Part shown: positions 24,699-33,517 of the stretch, piece after piece
Numbering within the stretch: the stretch's first letter is position 1
Layout of the letters: every line of letters begins with the position of its first letter
NCBI GenBank assembly: GCA_963815305.1
Contig: CAWFFW010000001.1
Span: 3,038,001-3,102,000, forward strand
Direction: 5' to 3'
DNA: 64,000 nucleotides
Source of the DNA: CAXBID01 sp963815305
Lineage (GTDB): Bacteria; Bacteroidota; Bacteroidia; Flavobacteriales; Flavobacteriaceae
Notes under the pieces: generated by a model
Told to the model about the DNA's origin: nothing
The model's database searches: none
Seen by the model: only the letters and a program-made list of their open reading frames with translations
Translations under genes and position numbers: made by a program

Positions 24699-26129
24699 CT
24701 ATTTTATCATAGTTTTTTTTTGAAAATTACTTTTCGGTGCTTCACAAAGCGAACATTCATAAGTTTCTGGTAAGTCTTCAAACGTTGTGTTTATTGGAAT
24801 ATTTTGAGTGATATCGCCATAAACTTTATTATAAATAGTTAAACACGCTTTACATTGATGAACTTCTTCTTCAAAAACTTCTTTCTTTATTTCTAAAGAC
24901 TCTTCACCTGTTCGTTCTGTGCCTAATTGCTCAAAATACAACTGGCTTAACTCCATTAATAAACCTGGTAATTCAACCTTATCAATATCTTGTACATGCA
25001 TGATATACTCTCGCGTATTGGGGTCAAAATTTTTAGCATACAGTAAATTGTAAGTGTCTCTAATCACAAAATTACCCAGAGGTTCGGGTGGCTTATTTTT
25101 TTCAATAACTACGGATGTAAAATTATAAGTATCACTATTATAATTGGTAATTCCGAAAGTTAAGCCATACGTACTTATATCATTTTGGTCGAAATTGGTA
25201 ACTAGATATTTTTTTAGGCTTAGTGCTTCTCTATCATTAACAGGTACATGCCAGTTCATTTCTAACATAGAATGGCGCACGTTAATACCAAACTTACCTA
25301 AAAATTTTTCCCATTGTAATTTCGATTGAATTGGAATTCCTTTAACTATAAAGGATTTCCATGGTGTAATTGATATTTTTCCTATTTTATTTTCTGAACA
25401 TAACTCGCACATGGCTTTTAAAAATGAAATGTCGTAACGATTATTCCGCCAGTATAAACCCAACCAATATTTATCACCAAATCGGTTCATTCCTTCGTAA
25501 TATGGAAACGGATAAAACGGCACTTCTAAAGGCTTATCTACGGTTCTATTATTACTATCGGTAGCGTCACTAACCAACTCAAAAAGAGTTTCAATAGTTT
25601 CAGGTTCTTCTTTCAACACCTTTTCAATAGCTAATTCTATTTTATCCATTTCCCAACTATAAATTAATGCGGGATACATTTGAGTTTTTTTCCAACCTGG
25701 TAGTCTTACATACAAATACCAATAATCTTCGTGTTTTGAAGCAATAAAATTAACATTGCCAGTAAATAATGGAACTAAGCGTTGTTCAGGATCTGTAATA
25801 TTTATACGCAGTTTAGGCTTATGTTTAAATTGCTCTAAAATATATAAATATCTATCGCTGGTTAGCCACGCTGTGCTTGGTAAAATATCAGCAGAAACGT
25901 AAGATGATGCTATGTTTTCAACATAATCTTGTTTAGGTTTTACAAATTGAATTTTATCAAATCTATTAAACTTGGTTTCATCAATTTTCTCAGGAAAAAT
26001 AACATCTTGTCTAGATCCAAAAGAAATCGTACTCAATCCTAAATTTTCAGCAGCCTCACAAATATATTTTAATTCTGCAGGAGACAATACACCTCCATGT
26101 ATTCTCAATCTATAAAGCTCTTCTTTCAT
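24699..26129 (-). CDS. Ferredoxin-type nitrite/sulfite-reductase-like protein with C-terminal rubredoxin
   Basis: A 476-residue protein. The first 420 residues resemble duplicated nitrite/sulfite reductase ferredoxin-like halves: RLRIHGGVLSPAELKYICEAAENLGLSTISFGSRQDV at the N-terminus, and again SLKKYLVTNFDQNDISTYGLTFGITNYNSDTYNF. The siroheme/[4Fe-4S] cysteine set (C-x5-C and C-x3-C) is absent, so it should not reduce nitrite itself. The C-terminus is a rubredoxin domain with CKAC (426-429) and CSLC (459-462) around FEDLPETYEC. It overlaps the nitrate reductase stop by 4 bp. I infer an electron carrier or assembly partner for nitrate reductase. The exact role is unknown. Confidence 0.72.
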   Translation of the reverse strand: MKEELYRLRIHGGVLSPAELKYICEAAENLGLSTISFGSRQDVIFPEKIDETKFNRFDKIQFVKPKQDYVENIASSYVSADILPSTAWLTSDRYLYILEQFKHKPKLRINITDPEQRLVPLFTGNVNFIASKHEDYWYLYVRLPGWKKTQMYPALIYSWEMDKIELAIEKVLKEEPETIETLFELVSDATDSNNRTVDKPLEVPFYPFPYYEGMNRFGDKYWLGLYWRNNRYDISFLKAMCELCSENKIGKISITPWKSFIVKGIPIQSKLQWEKFLGKFGINVRHSMLEMNWHVPVNDREALSLKKYLVTNFDQNDISTYGLTFGITNYNSDTYNFTSVVIEKNKPPEPLGNFVIRDTYNLLYAKNFDPNTREYIMHVQDIDKVELPGLLMELSQLYFEQLGTERTGEESLEIKKEVFEEEVHQCKACLTIYNKVYGDITQNIPINTTFEDLPETYECSLCEAPKSNFQKKTMIK

Positions 26130-29100
26130 GCTAATACTTTTGTATTATTAAGTATTTCTCTAACCTCAGTTTTACAACTTCCGCAACCTAATCCTGCACC
26201 TGTTTCGTTACAAAGTTCTGTAAAATTGGTACACCCCTTTTGTATCGCTTCTTCAATATTTCCAGCACCAACCTGACTACAAGAACATACTAATTTGCCT
26301 AAAACCGGCTTATCGTTTGTACTACCTCGCAAAAGTTTATCACGTTTATCGGCCATTTCAATTTTACTTTCAATCATCGTTTTAAATTCGGCGAATTCAT
26401 TTTTATCGCCCATTAAAACAGCACCAATTAAAAGATCGTCTTTAACAATACACTTTTTGTAGTAGCGCTTTTTTATATCTGTAAAAATAACTTCCTCATA
26501 ACGATCATCATTTTCAGGTATACTAATATCACCAATGCTGCACAGATTTAAATCATTGAATTTTAGAATATTCATAAGTACCGAGCCATAATAAGCTACA
26601 CTAATATCTCCAGCCAAAAAGTTGGCTAAAATATCTGCTTGTTCCTCTGCAGCAGAAGTAATTCCGAATAACTGATTATTAAATTCTGCAATTTCTCCAA
26701 TGGCAAAAATATCTGGATTTGAGGATTGTAAATGTTGATTAACTTTAACACCCCGACCGCAAATAATTCCGTTTTCTCTAGCTATTTCAATGTTTGGTAT
26801 GGTACCAATGGCATACACTATAGCATTAGCTGTAATGAATTTTCCGCTTTTTAATGTGATATTTAAATCACCAGTATCTTCATCATCAAAAACAGTGCTA
26901 ACCTCATTATCAAAGTAAATTTGAATACCACGTTCTTGAACATCTAACGCTAATAGCTTACTAGAAACTTTGTCTAATTGACGTTCCATAAGCGCAGAAG
27001 CTCTTTGAATAATTGTGATTTTTACATTTTTATGTTTCATAGCAGCAGCCAATTCCAAACCTAATAATCCGCCACCAACAATAACCACATGTTGCTCTTC
27101 GGGCGGTAAATTTGTAGCTGCTAAATAAGACTTAAAAGCATCTGCATCACTTTTATTTCGCATAGTAAAACGCCCAGGTAAATCAATTTGAACGTCCTTA
27201 GGAATAAATGCCCGACTACCCGTGGCTAGAATTAGTTTATCAAAACTATATGTTTTATCGTTGCTATCGGTAACTACCTTATTCTCTTGATCAATTTGAA
27301 CAATTAATATTTCAGGATGAAGTTTTACATTAAGTTTATTAAGCTCTAATTTTTTTATTTTGAGTAATTGCTCCCATGTTAATTCTTCGGTTATATATTC
27401 TGGTAATAATACACGATTATAAAATAAATGAGGTTCCTTTGAAAATACATGAATTTCATCAACGTCATTATACTCTCTATAGTTTTGAATAAACCGGAAT
27501 GCTGCGGCACCTGCACCTGCAATAATTATTTTCTCAAAAGGTTTTTTATATTTTGAAACGGCAACTGTAGTATATTTAAAGTCTGGTTCTTTAGATTGCG
27601 GATCGACGTGCGTATTTGTTAAATTATTTGCGCGATTTAAATCGCTTTGCAATTGTTTCCCCCAATGCATAGCCAAAAATACGACGCCTTTTTTAATGGT
27701 GTCCGTAACTTTAGCGCGAACTCTAACGAGGCCGTTCACACTTTTTATTTCAGTAACATCATTATCTTTTATGTTGTATAAATAAGCATCAACTGGATTT
27801 ATTTCTAAAACAGGTTTTGGATAATGCGTTTTCAAACGTGCCACTTTACCTGTTTTAGTCATCGTATGCCATTGATCGCGAACACGGCCTGTAGTTAAAA
27901 TTAATGGAAACTCGTCATTGGGTTTAACAGCTGTGTTTTCAACACTTTTTGGTATATTAAAAATGGCTTTTTTTGATGGTGTGTAAAAGATTTTATCTTC
28001 AAATAATCGTGGTGTTCCTGTATGTCTGTATTTGTTAACAGGCCATTGAAAGGTGCCCTCATTCTTTAATCTGTCATAATTTAAGAATGATATATCCATA
28101 TTTGTACCTTTGGTCATTGATGCATATTCATCATAAATTTCATCGGTATTGTTGTAGTTAAAACCTCGAAATCCCATTCGCTTTGCAAAATCACAGAATA
28201 TTTCAACATCGGGTCTAGCTTCACCTGGAGGATTCACTTCTTTGGGTAAATATGAAATACGCCTTTCAGAATTCGTCATCGTTCCTTCTTTTTCCAACCA
28301 ACCTGCAGCAGGTAACACCAAATCTGCAAAAGCTACGGTGTCTGATTTATGTGAAATGTCCTGAACCACAACAAACTTTGCGTTTTTCATGGCTTTTTCA
28401 ATACGGTTAGTATTGGGTAAACTTACTAAAGGATTGGTACAAGCAATCCAAATAGCTTTAAGTTTTCCACTTTCTAAAGCATCAAACATTTCGGTAGCAC
28501 TAAGCCCTGGTTTAGAATTTATTTTATCAACACCCCAAAATTGCGCAACTTCTCGTCGGTGATCTTCGTTTTGTAAATCTTTATGTACTGCTAAAAGATT
28601 AGCCATTCCACCAACTTCACGTCCTCCCATAGCATTTGGCTGGCCCGTAAGTGAAAATGGACCAGCGCCTGGTTTGCCAACTTGCCCCGTGATTAAAGAT
28701 AGGTTTAAAAGCGCAAAATTCTTATCGGTTCCAACCACACTTTGATTGAGTCCCATGGCCCACATACTAATAAAACCTTTTGAAAGACCGATGTAATCTG
28801 CTGCTTTTCTAATATCTTTTTCTGGTACACCACATAATTGTGATGCCTTTTTCAACGTAGTTTGAAATATTTGTTTTTTATAGTCATCAAAACCTTGCGT
28901 ATGATTATTTATGAAATGTTCATCGATTAATCCACGTTTATATAAACATCGTCCAATGGCATTGTAAAGAATAATATCTGTTCCAGGAAGTAATTGTAAA
29001 TGTAAATCGGCAAAATTTGCAGAATCTGTTTTTCGCGGATCAATTACTATAATTTTAGTGTTTGGATTTTTTTCTTTGTGATGCTCAATACGTCTAAACA

Positions 29101-29647
29101 GAATAGGATGACACCAGGCAGGATTTGCGCCCGTTATTAAAAAACAATCTGCTAATTCAATATCATCATAAGAAATAGGTACACTATCTTCACCAAATGT
29201 TTTTTTGTAACCAACCACAGCAGAACTCATACATAAACGAGAATTAGTGTCTATATTGTTAGTTCCTAAAAACCCTTTAGTGAGTTTGTTGGCAATATAA
29301 TATTCCTCGGTTAAACTCTGGCCAGATACATAAAACGCAACACTATCTGGACCATGCTTTTTTATGATCGATTTAAAAACGCTTGCCGCTCTCTCTAAAG
29401 CATCATCCCAACTTACACGTTCTCTGGGGTGTGAACGACTCCATCGCATTTCTGGATATAAAATTCTATCAGACGTATCATTTACAACATAATGCAAATT
29501 CATGCCTTTGGAACAGAGCATCCCTCTATTTACAGGATTATTTTTATCACCTTCAACAAAAACCTTATTATTAATGTCTTTTTTGATAACTATACCGCAA
29601 CCAACACCACAATAAGAACATGTCGTTTTTATATCTTTATCAATCAT
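26126..29647 (-). CDS. Assimilatory nitrate reductase fused to flavin/[2Fe-2S] reductase
   Basis: A 1173-residue fusion. Residues 1-690 form a molybdopterin oxidoreductase of the NasA/NapA type, with [4Fe-4S] ligands Cys10, 13, 17 and 45, and Cys139 in NSRLCMSSA as the expected Mo ligand. The C-terminal Mo-guanine-dinucleotide domain begins near PLILTTGRVRDQWHT (581). Residues 705-1060 are an FAD/NAD(P)H reductase like the N-terminus of NirB/NasB (GAGAAAFRFI, VVIVGGGLLGLELA). Residues 1118-1165 are a BFD-like [2Fe-2S] domain (Cys1121, 1123, 1155, 1158). Bacillus carries these functions on separate NasB and NasC chains. I infer a self-contained NAD(P)H-dependent nitrate to nitrite enzyme in the cytoplasm. 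A leader of about 160 bases precedes it. Confidence 0.9.
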   Translation of the reverse strand: MIDKDIKTTCSYCGVGCGIVIKKDINNKVFVEGDKNNPVNRGMLCSKGMNLHYVVNDTSDRILYPEMRWSRSHPRERVSWDDALERAASVFKSIIKKHGPDSVAFYVSGQSLTEEYYIANKLTKGFLGTNNIDTNSRLCMSSAVVGYKKTFGEDSVPISYDDIELADCFLITGANPAWCHPILFRRIEHHKEKNPNTKIIVIDPRKTDSANFADLHLQLLPGTDIILYNAIGRCLYKRGLIDEHFINNHTQGFDDYKKQIFQTTLKKASQLCGVPEKDIRKAADYIGLSKGFISMWAMGLNQSVVGTDKNFALLNLSLITGQVGKPGAGPFSLTGQPNAMGGREVGGMANLLAVHKDLQNEDHRREVAQFWGVDKINSKPGLSATEMFDALESGKLKAIWIACTNPLVSLPNTNRIEKAMKNAKFVVVQDISHKSDTVAFADLVLPAAGWLEKEGTMTNSERRISYLPKEVNPPGEARPDVEIFCDFAKRMGFRGFNYNNTDEIYDEYASMTKGTNMDISFLNYDRLKNEGTFQWPVNKYRHTGTPRLFEDKIFYTPSKKAIFNIPKSVENTAVKPNDEFPLILTTGRVRDQWHTMTKTGKVARLKTHYPKPVLEINPVDAYLYNIKDNDVTEIKSVNGLVRVRAKVTDTIKKGVVFLAMHWGKQLQSDLNRANNLTNTHVDPQSKEPDFKYTTVAVSKYKKPFEKIIIAGAGAAAFRFIQNYREYNDVDEIHVFSKEPHLFYNRVLLPEYITEELTWEQLLKIKKLELNKLNVKLHPEILIVQIDQENKVVTDSNDKTYSFDKLILATGSRAFIPKDVQIDLPGRFTMRNKSDADAFKSYLAATNLPPEEQHVVIVGGGLLGLELAAAMKHKNVKITIIQRASALMERQLDKVSSKLLALDVQERGIQIYFDNEVSTVFDDEDTGDLNITLKSGKFITANAIVYAIGTIPNIEIARENGIICGRGVKVNQHLQSSNPDIFAIGEIAEFNNQLFGITSAAEEQADILANFLAGDISVAYYGSVLMNILKFNDLNLCSIGDISIPENDDRYEEVIFTDIKKRYYKKCIVKDDLLIGAVLMGDKNEFAEFKTMIESKIEMADKRDKLLRGSTNDKPVLGKLVCSCSQVGAGNIEEAIQKGCTNFTELCNETGAGLGCGSCKTEVREILNNTKVLA

Positions 29648-29814
29648 TTACAATAGCGTTTATTACTAATTAAATCATTAAAATAACAAGAAACAAGTCT
29701 GGGTTTCATTATTCTGAATACCATAAAAAATGCCGTTCTAAATTTTGAAATTGGTATTTTTTAGGAATGAAAATTTCAGAATTGGAAGTGCTCTCGAATA
29801 TTATTTTAATAAGT
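29648..29814 (-). promoter_or_regulatory. Long structured 5' leader of the nitrate reductase mRNA
   Basis: If transcription starts from the -7 box at 29815-29822, the mRNA has about 160 untranslated bases, while nrtA and nirB would have about 10. The leader can fold: GGTATT-CAGAAT (complement of 29711-29722) pairs with two separated blocks, AATACC (opposite 29753-29758) and ATTCTG (opposite 29777-29782), giving a 12-bp stem with a bulge. No ORF or known riboswitch was recognised. Confidence 0.4.
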
Positions 29815-29822
29815 CAAAACTA
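29815..29822 (-). promoter_or_regulatory. -7 promoter box TAGTTTTG before nitrate reductase
   Basis: Minus-strand TAGTTTTG matches TAnnTTTG, and its TA is the last two bases of the operator palindrome at 29821-29836. The identical arrangement and sequence occur before nirB. Confidence 0.65.
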
Positions 29823-29836
29823 AGTATAAATACTTA
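29821..29836 (-). promoter_or_regulatory. Operator palindrome before nitrate reductase
   Basis: TAAGTATAAATACTTA on the plus strand is the reverse complement of the 16-mer at nrtA and the FNR-like gene. The core AAGTA-N4-TACTT has the spacing of an FNR site, with G at the third position of the half-site. Confidence 0.75.
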
Positions 29837-29980
29837 ATTTAAAAAATTAAAATACGTATATTACGATAAATGCGACATTACTCGTTTTAGAGTAGGTATT
29901 TTGAAGATTTGTTAAAAGAAGAATCTCTAACCCATTAAGTTTAACGAATTTGATATAAAACACTTGCTTGAGTATTAAAG
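29837..29980. other. Spacer between the NarL-like gene and the nitrate reductase promoter
   Basis: This part of the 333-bp gap is AT-rich. I see no gene, strong hairpin or further copy of the operator in it. Confidence 0.4.
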
Positions 29981-30643
29981 TTAAGCTAACCCAAACTCTT
30001 TCGCTTTATGACTCAACTCCATGAGATTCTTAACATCTAGCTTTTTCATCAAATTAAAGCGATGTACTTCAGCGGTACGTTTACTAATTTGTAGTTCGTC
30101 AGCAATATCCTTATTATTTTTTAATTCTAGCACCAAATTAAGAATTTGCTTTTCGCGTTTTGTAAGTCCAAAAGAATCTTCAACTGGTTTTTCAGCTTTA
30201 GCTTTTGTAAGCGTATTACCATTAACAAAATTTTTCATGATAATAGCCGATATATCACCAGTAAAATATTTACCTCCAGAAGCTACACTAATAACTGCTT
30301 TTAAAAATTCTTCCTTACTTGCCCCTTTTAATAAATAGCCATCGGCTCCAGCTTGTATCGCTTGAACCACATATTCTTCTGAATCGTGCATGGATAGAAC
30401 TAAAGTTTTAACGCTTGAAGAAGATTTATTTAGTTCAGCAACCACGTCAATACCGTTCATTTCTGGCATTCTAATATCCACAATTAATACATCGGGATGC
30501 GTTTTGTTGACAACCTCTAAAGCTTCTCTTCCATTGGAGGCCTCATCAACAACAATAATGCCTATTTGGTCTTCCAACAGTGCTTTTATACCGTCTCTTA
30601 CTAAAACATGATCGTCTGCCAAAACAACATTAATTGTATCCAT
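29981..30643 (-). CDS. NarL/LuxR-family response regulator
   Basis: A 220-residue regulator. The receiver domain (1-120) has the acidic pocket Asp10/Asp11 and phospho-acceptor Asp56 (LIVDIRMPEMNG). The LuxR-type HTH (about 153-212) reads LTKREKQILNLVLE...ISKRTAEVHRFNLMKKL. The probable partner is the histidine kinase at 31093, which has a NarX-type nitrate-sensor region, with only the RidA gene between them. I infer nitrate/nitrite-responsive control of the surrounding genes. An imperfect copy of the palindromic operator (AAGTA-N4-TACGT, 30685-30698) lies 42 bp before its start. Confidence 0.88.
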   Translation of the reverse strand: MDTINVVLADDHVLVRDGIKALLEDQIGIIVVDEASNGREALEVVNKTHPDVLIVDIRMPEMNGIDVVAELNKSSSSVKTLVLSMHDSEEYVVQAIQAGADGYLLKGASKEEFLKAVISVASGGKYFTGDISAIIMKNFVNGNTLTKAKAEKPVEDSFGLTKREKQILNLVLELKNNKDIADELQISKRTAEVHRFNLMKKLDVKNLMELSHKAKEFGLA

Positions 30644-30701
30644 TTTAAAAATTTAAGTATTTCATTTCAAAAATAAGAATTTTTAAGTAATACTACGTAA
30701 T

Positions 30702-31082
30702 TCAAGATTTTAAAGCTGTAACCTGAATTTCAATTTTCATCTTATCATCAGCAAGTCCTGCAGAAAACATAGTAGCTGCTGGTTTTATCTCTCCAAAATA
30801 TTTTTTTAGCACGTGCCAGCATTTTTCAAAATCTGAAGCATCGGGTAAAATATAAGTTACTCGCACCACATCACTTAAACTAGAATTCGCTTTTTCAAGG
30901 GTGTTTTTTATATTAATTAAGCATTGTTCCGTTTGTTCCTCAACAGCTTCGCTAATCGTCATTGTTACATAATTATATCCCGTAGTTCCAGATACAAACA
31001 CCCAATTATCTTGAACTACAGCACGAGAATATCCAATTTTTTCTTCAAAAGTGGAGCCTGAACTTATTAACTTTTTACTCAT
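30702..31082 (-). CDS. RidA/YjgF/Rid-family protein
   Basis: A 126-residue Rid-family protein. RAVVQDNWVFVSGTTGYN, DVVRVTYILPDASDFEKCW and PAATMFSAGLADDKMKIEIQVTAL follow the family pattern. The canonical catalytic Arg of RidA (in a C-terminal R-x-x-V-E-I stretch) is not in the usual R-[ST]-x-V context; here the segment reads PAATMFSAGLADDKMKIEIQV. Deaminase activity on enamines is therefore uncertain. It lies between a NarX-like kinase and its NarL-like regulator with 10- and 58-bp gaps, so it is probably co-transcribed with them. Confidence 0.8.
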   Translation of the reverse strand: MSKKLISSGSTFEEKIGYSRAVVQDNWVFVSGTTGYNYVTMTISEAVEEQTEQCLINIKNTLEKANSSLSDVVRVTYILPDASDFEKCWHVLKKYFGEIKPAATMFSAGLADDKMKIEIQVTALKS

Positions 31083-31092
31083 AATGTCTTAA

Positions 31093-32913
31093 CTAATTTT
31101 TTGATAAAGGAACATTTAGCGTTACTCGAGTGCCTTTGCCAAGTTCGGAATTCAAGAAAAGTCGTCCATCAATATAGGTAATACGTTCTCGCATAAAGGT
31201 CATTCCCATACCTCCATCACCGTTTTTTACTTTTTTCACTTTATTGGGGTCGAAACCTTTCCCATTATCATCAATAACAATACTAAGTATATTTTCGCTA
31301 TGGGATAACGACACCAAAATATGTGAAGAATCGGCATATTTTATAGCGTTATTTATAGCTTCTTGGGTAATTCTATAGATATTAATTTCACTTAGCGAAT
31401 CCATTCTTTGATTAAAATCGGTTTTATTAAATAGAACAATATTTTTACCTGTAAGTCTGGTCAACTCTTGGGTTAGTTTTGTAATGGCTGGTACAATACC
31501 ATGATCAGATAATTCTGGAGGTGTTAAATTAAACGTAGCAGTACGTACTCCCTTTATAATATCGGCAGCCAATATCTTTAAATGCTCTATCTTAGTTGCT
31601 GTTTTTTCTATATCAGAAATATCAATACTTTCTAAATTATATTTTAAGCCTGTAAGCATTTGCCCAATACCATCGTGAACATCTTTCGCAATTCGATTTT
31701 GCTCTTTTTCTTGATTTTCAATAATTTTACTGGAAATTATTTTTTGCTGACTCATTTTTTCCTCAAAACTATCTTTTGTTAAACGTTCAATTTCCAATTG
31801 TGCTTCTTTTCGTTTTGAGATTTCAGAACCAATCAATAATAATTCTGATTTATCATTAGTGGGATTGAAAGGAATAATGGCTAATTCTAACCAAACATCA
31901 ATACCGTCTTTGGTAGTTGCTTTTACTTCACCTTGCCAACCTGTTTTTTTATGTTTTGATACAATATCGTCAATGATGAGCCTTTCACTTTCAATAATAG
32001 ATAATACCTCAGAAAAAATAGCATTATCATTAAACTTTGTAAATTTAAATAAGCGCGAAAACTTTTTACCCATGTGTACAATAACACCTCTTGGGGTAAT
32101 ACGGGCAAATAGTAATGTTTCGTCCATAGCCTGACTTAAGGCTCGTAATTCTTTAATAGATTTCTCTTTAGCAACACTTAACTCATCAGCATCAAAAGCC
32201 ATTTTTTTAGCCGTTTTCTCAGCAATTAACAAATCTGCAAGCGTGCTTTTTACAGTTTTTGCTGTTGGCCAAAAAATAAACAAAAATTCACCTAACAAAA
32301 TAAGTAATGTTAGTGCTGTTAAAAGTATCTCCAAATTACGTAACCAACTTACTTTTTCATTGGCTTCTAAATCATATTGATTAACAATTTTATCCATCAT
32401 TAAAAGGAAATCGTTTTCTTTTTCCTTTATAATATTAATTTCTTCAATAAAAGAGCTTACTGGCAGTGGAGGAATATTTTCTAACTTTTCAATGATAGAT
32501 TCGGAAGCGTTGCTTATAGTATCAAAAGATTTGTTTAAACTATTAAACATTTTTGAAATAATAACACTATTTTTTCCAGGTAAGCCTAGACTATCATTAC
32601 CGTTTTGAAGTGAATAATGTGATAATTGCCATAACTTTAGCGTGGTTTTCACCTTGTTTTTAAGAACGATACGTTTATCTAAATTGGCTTCAGCTGAAAG
32701 CGATACAACATCCTTTGTTAATTTCTGACTCAACATCCGTTGCCTGCCGGCAACATTAATGACCGTAGAATCGCTTTGTTGAGATTTTAAATGATTTCGG
32801 ATTAAAATTTGACTAACAATAACGGAAAGAGCAATAGTACTTAAGGCAATAATATATAAACGGCTTAATTTATCAAACGTACGCTGATCTAATGAATTAC
32901 CGTTATTACTCAT
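31093..32913 (-). CDS. NarX-like sensor histidine kinase with PilJ/NIT-type sensor and PAS domain
   Basis: A 606-residue kinase. TM1 is at about 18-38. A periplasmic four-helix sensor (40-190) begins INVAGRQRMLSQKLTKD, the conserved type IV pili/NarX-like P-box that binds nitrate in NarX-type proteins. TM2 is at about 194-216. A linker and PAS domain (about 255-370) follow, then HisKA_3 with phospho-acceptor His413 (AKDVHDGIGQML) and an HATPase domain ending in GDGGMGMTFMRERI. HisKA_3 kinases pair with NarL-type regulators, as found here. The location inside the nitrate region fits a nitrate or nitrite signal. Confidence 0.87.
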   Translation of the reverse strand: MSNNGNSLDQRTFDKLSRLYIIALSTIALSVIVSQILIRNHLKSQQSDSTVINVAGRQRMLSQKLTKDVVSLSAEANLDKRIVLKNKVKTTLKLWQLSHYSLQNGNDSLGLPGKNSVIISKMFNSLNKSFDTISNASESIIEKLENIPPLPVSSFIEEINIIKEKENDFLLMMDKIVNQYDLEANEKVSWLRNLEILLTALTLLILLGEFLFIFWPTAKTVKSTLADLLIAEKTAKKMAFDADELSVAKEKSIKELRALSQAMDETLLFARITPRGVIVHMGKKFSRLFKFTKFNDNAIFSEVLSIIESERLIIDDIVSKHKKTGWQGEVKATTKDGIDVWLELAIIPFNPTNDKSELLLIGSEISKRKEAQLEIERLTKDSFEEKMSQQKIISSKIIENQEKEQNRIAKDVHDGIGQMLTGLKYNLESIDISDIEKTATKIEHLKILAADIIKGVRTATFNLTPPELSDHGIVPAITKLTQELTRLTGKNIVLFNKTDFNQRMDSLSEINIYRITQEAINNAIKYADSSHILVSLSHSENILSIVIDDNGKGFDPNKVKKVKNGDGGMGMTFMRERITYIDGRLFLNSELGKGTRVTLNVPLSKN

Positions 32914-32923
32914 ATACAGCTAT

Positions 32924-33508
32924 TTAGGTAATGGCCTGTTTTACCAAAGTTAAACTTTTATCAGAAAAAGTTAATTTTAAAGCGGCTTCGTGCCCCTTAT
33001 CAGACATTTTTACCCATGTTTTTTTTAAAATATCAACCACTTTCTCGTCTTCGTGTTTTTCAATAAAATCTTCAAAATAATAATCTAAAAAAACCAAACA
33101 AATGGTGTCTTCTAAAGTTTGAGTTTCTTCGTTTTTTTTAATTAATTTCTTATTTATTAAAAACGATACCCTATCAATAAAGTGTTGATCATAACTTACT
33201 TGCTCCAGAATTTCGGAAGTTAATTCTGCATGCATTTTTTTTAACGTTTCACGCCACTTTAAATACCCCACTCTATCCATAGGATAAGCATTTCTGGGGA
33301 TTTTCCATCTGCAAATATGCTGTGCTCGTGCAGCAATTTGTAACGCTTTAGAAGCGTTAGGTTCAAACTGTAACAATTTTTGCGTCATGCGTTGCGAATA
33401 CAATAATTCCTTTGGATAATCCAACCCTGGAACAGAATAAATATTTGTGTCTTTGGCATTTTCTTTATCAATTAATGCCATAGCTATTTCAAATTGTGTA
33501 GGCTTCAT
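32924..33508 (-). CDS. DUF4202 family protein
   Basis: A 194-residue soluble protein. The N-terminus FEIAMALIDKENAKDTN and the central AQHICRWKIPRNAYPMDRVGYLKWR, with HisCys and Trp-Arg motifs, match the DUF4202 family as I know it. The conserved His, Asp and Glu residues suggest an HD-like metal-dependent enzyme, but no reaction is established. It lies 9 bp downstream of nirD and 10 bp upstream of the NarX-like kinase, which ties it to nitrite assimilation or its control. Confidence 0.75.
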   Translation of the reverse strand: MKPTQFEIAMALIDKENAKDTNIYSVPGLDYPKELLYSQRMTQKLLQFEPNASKALQIAARAQHICRWKIPRNAYPMDRVGYLKWRETLKKMHAELTSEILEQVSYDQHFIDRVSFLINKKLIKKNEETQTLEDTICLVFLDYYFEDFIEKHEDEKVVDILKKTWVKMSDKGHEAALKLTFSDKSLTLVKQAIT

Positions 33509-33517
33509 AAATATCTT

